35,023 nucleotides of DNA, taken from positions 1 to 35,023 of IMG/VR virus record IMGVR_UViG_3300042691_017573; one strand, given 5' to 3'. The DNA is from a virus. How positions within the stretch are numbered: the first letter of the stretch is position 1; each line of letters starts with the position of its first letter. Both the position numbers and the translations under genes were made by a program. The notes beneath the pieces were generated by a model. That model ran no database searches and had not been told where the DNA came from. It saw nothing but the letters and a program-made list of their open reading frames with translations. Below are positions 14,184-19,747 of this stretch, piece after piece.

Positions 14184-14447
14184 TTATAGTAATACAATTA
14201 CAATTCCAATAATTAATATAGGTACAAAGAAAGATAAGAAACTGTTTTCTGGTATTTTACTCTTTAAGTCTTCAATTTCTTTTTCCATTTTTTCTTTGTA
14301 TTTTATATGAATATCCATTTCTTTTACCATACCCTGAATGCTTTGTAGTATTCTCTCGACTGTCATATCGTACGTCTTTATCTTATGTCTTTGTTTTATA
14401 TCCTTAATATATTTTATTAAGTCCTTATCTTTTATTTTGATTTTCAT
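14184..14447 (-). CDS. Tail-anchored coiled-coil protein (87 aa)
   Basis: A charged helical protein with a coiled coil at about residues 45-65 (HIKYKEKMEKEIEDLKSKIP), ending in a transmembrane helix (FLSFFVPILIIGIVIVLL) right at the C-terminus, so it is probably anchored with the N-terminus in the cytoplasm. Its own promoter (14454-14482) lies directly upstream. A holin-accessory, spanin-like or membrane-remodelling role is possible but not shown. Confidence 0.65.
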   Translation of the reverse strand: MKIKIKDKDLIKYIKDIKQRHKIKTYDMTVERILQSIQGMVKEMDIHIKYKEKMEKEIEDLKSKIPENSFLSFFVPILIIGIVIVLL

Positions 14448-14453
14448 AGTTAT

Positions 14454-14482
14454 ATTATAGCGTGGTTACTTTACTTTGTCAG
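14454..14482 (-). promoter_or_regulatory. Sigma70-type promoter for the 87-aa gene and downstream operon
   Basis: Minus strand: -35 CTGACA (14482-14477), 17-base spacer, -10 TATAAT (14459-14454). The start would fall at about 14447, the A of the ATG, so the mRNA may be leaderless. Confidence 0.65.
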
Positions 14483-14531
14483 AGAGTTATCAACAGGCTC
14501 TATTTTTATATCTTCAACATCTATATTGTTG

Positions 14532-14846
14532 TTAGTCTTTTAATTTAATCTCATTCCAAAACTCCTTACCTACTTTATAAAACTCATTATCTAGTTCCTT
14601 TTGTTCATTGTGCTTTATCTTAACAAGGTGCATTCTATGTCCTTTCTCTTTAGCAACGATAACTTTATCTTTGAAGAACTCTCTATCTGCTTTTAGCTTT
14701 TTCCATATTCTCAAATACTCATGTATTTTATATAAGCCCATTTCACCAAATATCTTGTAGACTTCTTTGTCTAGGATATATCCTTGCTTATCAAGTATCT
14801 CAAATACCTGCTCTTTCTTTGATTTCTTATAGTTTATAATCTTCAT
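14532..14846 (-). CDS. Hypothetical DNA-binding-like protein (104 aa)
   Basis: Basic and helical. Residues 10-50 (KKEQVFEILDKQGYILDKEV and a following helix) resemble the helical core of a winged helix, and a basic strand-like region (DKVIVAKEKGHRMHLVKI) could be the wing. The ATG overlaps the TGA of the ribbon-helix-helix gene (ATGA). The similarity is by eye only. Confidence 0.55.
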   Translation of the reverse strand: MKIINYKKSKKEQVFEILDKQGYILDKEVYKIFGEMGLYKIHEYLRIWKKLKADREFFKDKVIVAKEKGHRMHLVKIKHNEQKELDNEFYKVGKEFWNEIKLKD

Positions 14847-15007
14847 ATATTTTTATGTTTAGCGTATACTTTCTCTTTTCCTAGTAATTTGAGGAGAAAG
14901 ACGTTCCAAGATAGTTTAGATTTAATCCTTTCTTCTTTTAATAGTTTCCAAGTGTCTTCGTGCATTTTGATAGATTTACCTTTGTATTTTAATACTTTAG
15001 TTTTCAT
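14843..15007 (-). CDS. Ribbon-helix-helix-type regulator (54 aa)
   Basis: ATG 15007-15005 to TGA 14845-14843. After a short beta stretch (KSIKMHEDTW) come two helices (WKLLKEERIKSK and SWNVFLLKLLG) separated by a turn with Ser, the usual CopG/Arc layout. It overlaps the end of the IbrA-like gene by 11 bases and the next gene by ATGA. It may regulate this operon by binding an operator such as the palindrome at 17384-17399; the link is inference. Confidence 0.55.
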   Translation of the reverse strand: MKTKVLKYKGKSIKMHEDTWKLLKEERIKSKLSWNVFLLKLLGKEKVYAKHKNI

Positions 15008-16220
15008 TTTTAATAGATTCTTTCTTTAAACGTAAAGATTTTATCTGTTTGAATTTCTCGTATGCTTCACTTTTAGGTTGTGTCTGTCCAAGTCCTTTAC
15101 ACCAATAATCATTTCTCAATATAACTCTGCACATTCTTCGCCAAGATGGTGCCCAACATTTTACTTCTAGTTCATGAGGTGCTTGGTCTGGTATTTTTGT
15201 GTACCCTCTATCTTGCCAACCCTTTATAAACTTTTTAAATCTATATCGGTAATGCTTTGATGTTTTCTCTGGTAGCGTTGATAGCAATAAGTTACAGAAT
15301 GATTCCCATGTGTGATTATCTGGCTTTGTGATGTGGTTGTAGCCTGTCATGTTTCCGTTTTCCTCGATGTACAAAGCTCCTGAATTTACACCGTTTACTC
15401 TTGCAATAAGTTTAGTCCATGTATCTGGTTCGAGAATGTGATATAGCCATAATCCTCGTCTTTGGTCATCTCCAAATGGCTGACAGAGTCTTTGGTCTGA
15501 TAGCTTAACTCCTGCTTTTGTCATTCTGTCGTAAATCGTATTGTGTGGCTTGTGTGGATTCTTCCCATGATATACCCAAATATCTTCAGTTTTCCAATCA
15601 TAAATCGGGTAAACATTAAAAAGATTTTTAGATACCTTTGTAGTCCATTTGTAATTGTCTACCATAAGTCCGTCTTTTCGAGATACAATAGCTCGGTATC
15701 GGTGCAAACTTTCATCTGCCCTAATTCCAATCATTCCAGCCGTTCTATATTTTCCATTCTCTGAATACCATTGTCCAAAGATAACCATAAGTTCCTCGAA
15801 CTCCATTTTAGGCACATAGAAATCATATTGAGATAAATCAGAAGCATATTTAGGTTTTTCTCTTACCCATACATCTTTTTTATCTTCGTCCCAACATACC
15901 CAACGTGGCTCGTAATTTGTTACAGCATTTCGCAATAGTAGCTCTCCACAAAACCAATGCAAATCAATATTATCTTTGTACATTTCTACAATTTCGTGCA
16001 TGTGTTCCACTGTCTGCTTATACTGTGCTTCGAGGTCTATAATCAATACACCTACTTTCTTGTTTCGTTTTATAGCTTCGTCCATAACAAGATGAAGCAT
16101 AGTTGTACTATCTTTACCTCCTGAAAAAGATACATAGATTTTATCGAACAAATCAAATGTTTTACTTATTCTATCCCTTGCACCTGTGAGTACGTTATAA
16201 GTCTGATATATTTTTGCCAT
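14997..16220 (-). CDS. ibrA: IbrA-like PAPS reductase-family protein (407 aa)
   Basis: An N-type ATP pyrophosphatase (PP-loop) protein of the phosphoadenosine-phosphosulfate reductase superfamily. The PP-loop SGGKDS is at residues 33-38 after a hydrophobic strand (IYVSF), followed by strand VGVLIIDLEAQY and a WVCWDEDKKDVWVREKP block that I associate with the DUF3440/IbrA subgroup. The C-terminal half carries Arg/Trp-rich segments. The ATG lies one base after the stop of the ParB-like gene, the ibrB-ibrA order known from Escherichia phages and prophages. Its biochemical role is unsettled; DndC-like sulphur chemistry on DNA and transcription control have both been considered for this superfamily. 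Confidence 0.8.
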   Translation of the reverse strand: MAKIYQTYNVLTGARDRISKTFDLFDKIYVSFSGGKDSTTMLHLVMDEAIKRNKKVGVLIIDLEAQYKQTVEHMHEIVEMYKDNIDLHWFCGELLLRNAVTNYEPRWVCWDEDKKDVWVREKPKYASDLSQYDFYVPKMEFEELMVIFGQWYSENGKYRTAGMIGIRADESLHRYRAIVSRKDGLMVDNYKWTTKVSKNLFNVYPIYDWKTEDIWVYHGKNPHKPHNTIYDRMTKAGVKLSDQRLCQPFGDDQRRGLWLYHILEPDTWTKLIARVNGVNSGALYIEENGNMTGYNHITKPDNHTWESFCNLLLSTLPEKTSKHYRYRFKKFIKGWQDRGYTKIPDQAPHELEVKCWAPSWRRMCRVILRNDYWCKGLGQTQPKSEAYEKFKQIKSLRLKKESIKNEN

Positions 16221-16221
16221 A

Positions 16222-17358
16222 TTAGTATATTTCTACTTGTCGCCCAACTGATAATGCTTCCTCCATTGTGATAGCTTCTCTACCATTCGCAATAAACCAT
16301 TTATTAAGGTATTCAAGTGCTACCTCGTTAGCTTTTTCCTGTTCATCTGGTGTTAATAGACTCCAACCTGATGAAAATTGACTTGGTATGCCCTTTGCAT
16401 AACAAACAGAAGCCTGACCTAACCACGCAATTCTATTCATAGCTCTGTTAGTTAGATAATGTTCGCATGAATGCTTCCATTCTGTAATTACTTTTTGCAA
16501 AGTTTCTGCAAATAAATCTGTGTCTTTTAGAAATTCTGCGAATACTCTTTGGCATTGTTCTGATGTCATACCGTCTTTAGTACTTGCATAAAATCCAGCT
16601 TTTGCACATTCCCACTTGTCGTATGTATGGAATATTCTACCCTCGTCTGATGTGTTTACTGTTCGCCCATAATCCTCGTTGTCTTCAAACTCATCTGTTA
16701 AAGGTTCAAATCCATGAATACTATCTCCAGCTTCCCATGCTTTGTTAAAGTCATTATCAGAGAACAAATCAGTAAGTCCTGATATTTGGCACAATCGCAA
16801 AATCTCATCTTCATCCATTCCCAACTCTTTAGCAATTCTTTTATTAGTCCAATTTCTGTTTTTAAGTTCTAGTACAATCTCTGACATAGCGTCTACTTGG
16901 TGCTTCCCTCTTGCTCTGTTGTGTCGAATTGTAGAAGCAATACGATTGTTTTTATCTGTCTGTTCGTCTCGAATAACTACAACAGGCAAATAGTTGTGAA
17001 CTCGTTTATTGATTATCGGCGATTCTTTACCTACTCTACTTCTATGAAATCCGTCAATTACTTCATTTTTACCGTCTACGTTGTATGTTACGATAGGTTG
17101 CGTATATCCGTCACTATCAATACTCACTTCAAGTAGTTGCATCTCTGGTGGTGCTACTTTGTTAGGGTTGTAATCGTTTGCGACTACTGTATCTGATTTT
17201 ACCCATAAAACACAATCAACAGGTTCGTTAGCAAATGGCGATTTTTTATGAAGCATTTGTTTAACTGCATTTATAAAATTTACTTTTTCGTCTAGTTCAT
17301 AAGAATCTAGTTTTTGTATAATTTCTTTAATTTTCAAAATGTCGTTTTTTTCTTCCAT
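16222..17358 (-). CDS. ibrB: IbrB-like ParB-domain protein (378 aa)
   Basis: Residues 45-150 form a ParB/sulfiredoxin-type nuclease domain: the ND-YNPNKVAPPEM box near 61-73, GYTQPIV at 84-90, and the diagnostic DGFHRSR at 102-108, then NRIASTIRHNRARGKHQ. An HTH-like region follows (WTNKRIAKELGMDEDEILRL). The C-terminal 200 residues are unrecognised and make it longer than usual IbrB proteins. It is directly upstream of the IbrA-like gene. It is the first coding gene after the 640-nt structured leader and a palindrome 26 bases before its ATG. ParB domains of this kind can hydrolyse nucleotides or act as ATPase switches; which applies here is not shown. Confidence 0.8.
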   Translation of the reverse strand: MEEKNDILKIKEIIQKLDSYELDEKVNFINAVKQMLHKKSPFANEPVDCVLWVKSDTVVANDYNPNKVAPPEMQLLEVSIDSDGYTQPIVTYNVDGKNEVIDGFHRSRVGKESPIINKRVHNYLPVVVIRDEQTDKNNRIASTIRHNRARGKHQVDAMSEIVLELKNRNWTNKRIAKELGMDEDEILRLCQISGLTDLFSDNDFNKAWEAGDSIHGFEPLTDEFEDNEDYGRTVNTSDEGRIFHTYDKWECAKAGFYASTKDGMTSEQCQRVFAEFLKDTDLFAETLQKVITEWKHSCEHYLTNRAMNRIAWLGQASVCYAKGIPSQFSSGWSLLTPDEQEKANEVALEYLNKWFIANGREAITMEEALSVGRQVEIY

Positions 17359-17383
17359 TTATTTGTTATTTATTTAGTAATCC

Positions 17384-17399
17384 TATGGTATATACCATA
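17384..17399. promoter_or_regulatory. 16-bp perfect palindrome upstream of ibrB (operator candidate)
   Basis: TATGGTATATACCATA, centred 33 bases upstream of the ibrB ATG. Its left arm extends to CCTATGGTAT (17382-17391), which recurs exactly at 17846-17855 in the same leader region. A perfect palindrome with a repeated half-site fits a dimeric regulator binding site. Confidence 0.6.
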
Positions 17400-17529
17400 A
17401 CCAAACCCACACAAGCCGTTTTCCGTCCAAAGGTAAAGTTATATTCTCAGTTAATTCCTCGATACTTTCCCTGTCTTGTTCCCCTTAATAGTCTTAATGT
17501 ATTAGTTGAAACTAGCTTATATTGATTTT

Positions 17530-17551
17530 AAAAAGAGCGAATTTGCTTTTT
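17530..17551 (-). terminator. Intrinsic terminator after the T-arm RNA element
   Basis: Minus strand: AAAAAGC, loop AAATTC, GCTCTTTTT. The stem is mostly A-U with one bulged base and ends in a run of U, directly following the closing stem of the 17553-17768 element. Weak to moderate; it would also read as a hairpin on the plus strand. Confidence 0.45.
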
Positions 17552-17552
17552 A

Positions 17553-17768
17553 TAAACTAAATACTGTGTGCAAGAGTCGAACTTGCTGGGTGTCTTCAAA
17601 CTCTCCTTTATACGTATTTCAGAGATGTCCTACTTGCCCTATTAAGGGTAATCTAGATAAAACTTTGAATATTTGACACATGCCCGTACGAACATAGTTT
17701 TCGTTTGTTCTAGGCAACGCTTTACCGAGTATTTCTACTACTCATTCACTAACACAGTATTCAGTTTA
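17553..17768 (-). ncRNA. Structured RNA with tRNA-like T-arm and 17-bp closing stem
   Basis: Minus strand. The ends pair over 17 consecutive positions (17752-17768 with 17553-17569); the one non-Watson-Crick position is G-U on the minus RNA but A-C on plus. Immediately inside the 3' strand is a perfect T-arm: stem GCAAG/CTTGC (17570-17586) with loop TTCGACT, the tRNA T-loop consensus. Next to it GACAC (17590-17594) pairs with GTGTC (17675-17679). Hairpins GAGTA/TACTC and GAACA/TGTTC fall in the 5' half. It is too long for a tRNA, no D-arm or anticodon stem fits, and no tmRNA tag frame is found. No known RNA family assigned. Confidence 0.55.
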
Positions 17769-17802
17769 CAAAGAGCAAACCCTTTTAACTTTACCTCCGT
17801 TA

Positions 17803-17823
17803 CGTATTCCGTATTGCGTATAC
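17803..17823. repeat. Three tandem heptamers CGTATNN
   Basis: CGTATTC, CGTATTG, CGTATAC in direct succession, one copy per 7 bp. Could be a small protein-binding array or coincidence in an RNA-rich region. Confidence 0.4.
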
Positions 17824-17892
17824 ATGCCCCATAACATTTTTAGTCCCTATGGTATCTTGTATCAGATTTTGGCGACTTTGTGAAAAGATTTT

Positions 17893-17992
17893 AAAAATAA
17901 AAACCCTTTCACGACACGCCCAGACTTTCGCCTGAGAGCATCCTGAAAAGGTTCTTAGATGCTTTTCGAGTCGTGGTTAGTATTTCACTAAC
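17893..17992 (-). ncRNA. Switch-like structured RNA: 5' hairpin, three-way junction, competing terminator
   Basis: Minus strand, beginning at the predicted start of the 17999-18026 promoter. Hairpin GTTAGT/ACTAAC (17976-17992) is followed without gap by a three-way junction: P1 CACGAC/GTCGTG (17970-17975 with 17910-17915), P2 AGCATC/GATGCT (17958-17963 with 17937-17942) and P3 CAGGC-GAAA-GTCTG (17921-17934, GNRA tetraloop, one G-U pair). An alternative 9-bp stem, ACCTTTTCA in the P2 loop (17944-17952) with TGAAAGGGT (17903-17911), shares bases with P1 and is followed by TTTTATTTTT, a good terminator. This is riboswitch or attenuator architecture; the ligand, if any, is unknown. Confidence 0.6.
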
Positions 17993-17998
17993 ATAAAT

Positions 17999-18026
17999 AT
18001 TATACACCCCTCTTTTTAAAAGTCAA
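17999..18026 (-). promoter_or_regulatory. Strong sigma70-type promoter for the structured leader and ibrBA operon
   Basis: Minus strand: -35 TTGACT (18026-18021), 16-base spacer, -10 TATAAT (18004-17999). The predicted start, 17992, is the first base of the 5' hairpin of the switch-like RNA. It overlaps the 3' end of the 101-aa gene. Confidence 0.75.
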
Positions 18027-18305
18027 ATATTTCTTTTCCACAGTCTTTCTATCAGTCTTTAAAGCCCCCCACCATACCTTTGAAAAACTATCTCCTTTCT
18101 CACAAGTTTTCAAGAAAAAATATAAATCAGATATATTCAAATGTGACATTTTAAAAGCTACAAAACTAGGTTTTAAAGGTTTTAGATTTCCTCTCTCTTT
18201 ATTAAGTCTATCTACAAATAGTGATATAACGTAAGCTCTTTCTGACTTTATCTTCGGTCTAACGTCTGCTACCGATATATCTTTTAAGAGTAATGCTATT
18301 TCCAT
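18000..18305 (-). CDS. Conserved-looking hypothetical protein next to the origin candidate (101 aa)
   Basis: A soluble basic protein. The block FVAFKMSHLNISDLYFFLKT and the following FSKVWWGALK have the look of a short conserved module (hydrophobic helix, Ser-His-Leu turn, aromatic C-terminal helix), but I cannot name the family. It is divergently oriented to the plus-strand early operon, with DnaA boxes in the 181-base gap between them. It could be an early regulator or replication accessory; no motif proves it. Confidence 0.65.
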   Translation of the reverse strand: MEIALLLKDISVADVRPKIKSERAYVISLFVDRLNKERGNLKPLKPSFVAFKMSHLNISDLYFFLKTCEKGDSFSKVWWGALKTDRKTVEKKYLTFKKRGV

Positions 18306-18335
18306 GCAATAAGTATATCAAATATAATTTTATGT

Positions 18336-18344
18336 TGTGGATAA
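18336..18344 (-). promoter_or_regulatory. DnaA box 1
   Basis: Perfect TTATCCACA on the minus strand, in the AT-rich gap between divergent early genes. Confidence 0.6.
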
Positions 18345-18380
18345 GTAACAAAAGTAAAGTAAATTCGTCTTAATAGTATT

Positions 18381-18397
18381 CTTGCAACTACGGCAAG
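18381..18397. promoter_or_regulatory. Inverted repeat in the divergent intergenic region
   Basis: CTTGC, 7 bases, GCAAG. Placed between the divergent genes and upstream of the early-operon terminator; a possible operator. Confidence 0.35.
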
Positions 18398-18436
18398 TTA
18401 CGCTTGGTTAGTATAAAAACCCTATATAGAAAAAGA

Positions 18437-18462
18437 ACTGTGGATAATCGCCACAGTTTTTT
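18437..18462 (+). terminator. Intrinsic terminator or attenuator before the early plus-strand operon
   Basis: ACTGTGG, 7-base loop, CCACAGT, then TTTTT. It is 25 bases upstream of the first plus-strand ATG (18487), so it lies in the leader and would have to be read through. A DnaA box (18439-18447) overlaps its 5' arm. The reverse strand also has U-rich sequence after the stem, so it may act in both directions. Confidence 0.7.
18439..18447 (-). promoter_or_regulatory. DnaA box 2
   Basis: Perfect TTATCCACA on the minus strand, overlapping the terminator hairpin. Confidence 0.55.
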
Positions 18463-18486
18463 ATTGTTTAGTGTTAAGATATTTCT

Positions 18487-18936
18487 ATGCTTATACCTGC
18501 AAAACATCTAAAAATAGGAATGACAATTGGAAATGGACTGATAATAAAATTAGAATATTATGACTCACTTAAAAATGGAAAGCCAAGAATACGTGTATAT
18601 ACAGATAAAAGTGTATTCACATATGGAGAAAATATTTTAGTTATGACACATGAAGAACCTGAAAAGGAAAAAAAACCTATACCCACTATAAGAGAACAAT
18701 TAGAAAAAGACGGATTTAGAACTAGATTTTATATAAAACCTACATATACAAAGACACAATTAAGAGCAATTAGAGATGTAAAGTTAAAAGCATATTTTCA
18801 TAACATAAGACCGTATATGCGTGGTGGAGATATATGTGAATGTGGAACTATATATCCGTGGAAATCTGTATGTAATATTTGTGGGTATCACTGTAAAAGA
18901 TACTCGTTTGATAAGATAAAGTTATCCACAGATTAA
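18487..18936 (+). CDS. Zinc-ribbon early protein (149 aa)
   Basis: First gene of the plus-strand early operon. The N-terminal 55 residues are a small beta barrel-like region (opening MLIPAKHLKIGMTIGNGLII), a charged linker follows, then a helical part, and the C-terminus holds a zinc ribbon: CECGTIYPWKS and CNICGYHC. The arrangement CxC-x10-CxxC suits a DNA- or protein-binding zinc ribbon. Adjacent DnaA boxes on both sides make a replication or origin-binding role possible, but no initiator motif is visible. Start chosen at ATG 18487; no SD. Confidence 0.7.
   Translation: MLIPAKHLKIGMTIGNGLIIKLEYYDSLKNGKPRIRVYTDKSVFTYGENILVMTHEEPEKEKKPIPTIREQLEKDGFRTRFYIKPTYTKTQLRAIRDVKLKAYFHNIRPYMRGGDICECGTIYPWKSVCNICGYHCKRYSFDKIKLSTD
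18922..18930 (+). promoter_or_regulatory. DnaA box 3
   Basis: Perfect TTATCCACA on the plus strand at the 3' end of the 149-aa gene. Confidence 0.55.
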
Positions 18937-18937
18937 C

Positions 18938-18968
18938 TTTACAAACGTAAAATAAAGAGTAGTATATA
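18938..18968 (+). promoter_or_regulatory. Possible promoter for the small early genes
   Basis: TTTACA (18938-18943) with TATATA at 18963-18968, spacing 19. A perfect TTGACA lies at 18992-18997 but has no -10 at the right distance. Weak call. Confidence 0.3.
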
Positions 18969-19005
18969 GATATACAGATATTGAGTGTAAATTGACAACT
19001 ACATA

Positions 19006-19133
19006 CACCTCGGTTGAGGTGACTGACACATAAGAGCTAACACTAGGGAACTCCTGTACAGATACTACCTAACGGAACAGCGTACACAAATCCGTAAGAC
19101 AGTGCTTGTGTGTCAATCACTCCAACAGGAGTT
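19006..19133 (+). ncRNA. Structured leader RNA with possible pseudoknot
   Basis: Plus strand: hairpin CACCTC-GGTT-GAGGTG (19006-19021), then P1 TGACACA/TGTGTCA (19024-19030 with 19109-19115) enclosing ACGGA/TCCGT (19072-19076 with 19091-19095). AACTCCTG at 19049-19056, inside P1, is perfectly complementary to CAGGAGTT at 19126-19133, outside P1, so the two helices interlock. The second strand contains AGGAG, SD-like, about 20 bases before the ATG at 19154; pairing would hide it. Cis-regulatory leader or ribozyme-like element; no family assigned. Confidence 0.55.
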
Positions 19134-19153
19134 TTAAAAGTAACTGTACAAAC

Positions 19154-19324
19154 ATGAAAAAAACAAGCAAGTTTGATTTCGCTCACGAAGTCTACACAAT
19201 GAAAGTTAAAAAAATTGACTGGGTAGAACTACTAACCACTGTCATGGCAATAGCATTCTCGCTATACATGATATATCTAGTAGTAGACACAGCATATATG
19301 ATTATCAAATATATTTACGCATAA
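19154..19324 (+). CDS. Small membrane protein (56 aa)
   Basis: ATG 19154 is preferred to an upstream TTG at 19106, which would read through the structured leader. Residues 1-22 are polar, then a transmembrane helix (LLTTVMAIAFSLYMIYLVV) and a second hydrophobic end (TAYMIIKYIYA). It follows the structured leader and precedes the coiled-coil gene by one base. Function unknown. Confidence 0.65.
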   Translation: MKKTSKFDFAHEVYTMKVKKIDWVELLTTVMAIAFSLYMIYLVVDTAYMIIKYIYA

Positions 19325-19325
19325 C

Positions 19326-19562
19326 ATGGAAGACAAAATCAACGAGCTACGAGATAAACGAGATGCTCTCATAGAAGAACTATGTGTAGTAGAAGAAAAT
19401 ATCTTAAAAGCTACAACTGATACACCTGAATACGATACTTTGTGTCAAACACAAGATACTATTGAGGAACAAATTGCAGTTATAGACAAAGAGATAGAAT
19501 TATTAACAACAGTGCCACAGTATGATGATACTGATTTTACTGGGGTAACAGAAGATAGATAA
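19326..19562 (+). CDS. Acidic coiled-coil protein (78 aa)
   Basis: Two heptad-rich helices (INELRDKRDALIEELCVVEE and DTIEEQIAVIDKEIELL) joined by a short acidic turn, so probably an antiparallel helical hairpin. The acidic C-terminus (YDDTDFTGVTEDR) may mimic nucleic acid or bind a basic partner. No family recognised. It starts one base after the preceding stop. Confidence 0.65.
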   Translation: MEDKINELRDKRDALIEELCVVEENILKATTDTPEYDTLCQTQDTIEEQIAVIDKEIELLTTVPQYDDTDFTGVTEDR

Positions 19563-19563
19563 T

Positions 19564-19746
19564 ATGAAAACAAAAACAAACAATGGACAGTTAGTAGTTG
19601 AAACATATGTCTTTCAAACTAAAAACGGTGCTGTGCATATTGACTGGGGCAATACAACAATAAAACTAGGCAAAGATGATGCTTCAATTATCGCATATGA
19701 AATACCAGACTTTGATATAGACGCATTTAACAAATATTATAAATAA
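19564..19746 (+). CDS. Small beta protein (60 aa)
   Basis: Strand-rich (GQLVVETYVFQTKNGAVHID) with an acidic C-terminus. No cysteines, no membrane segment. It is packed one base after and one base before its neighbours in the early operon. Not recognised; a small inhibitor-type protein is possible. Confidence 0.6.
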   Translation: MKTKTNNGQLVVETYVFQTKNGAVHIDWGNTTIKLGKDDASIIAYEIPDFDIDAFNKYYK

Positions 19747-19747
19747 C

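Noticed and set aside
17553-17768. Ordinary tRNA or tmRNA
   Set aside because: The T-arm is clear, but D-arm, anticodon stem and tag reading frame are missing and the length does not fit a tRNA.
17893-17992. Hammerhead, retron msr or T-box element
   Set aside because: No CUGAUGA/GAAA hammerhead core, no reverse transcriptase gene, and no T-box sequence or UGGN bulge.
18992-18997. TTGACA as the -35 of a strong plus-strand promoter
   Set aside because: No -10-like sequence lies 15-19 bases downstream; a hairpin occupies the position.
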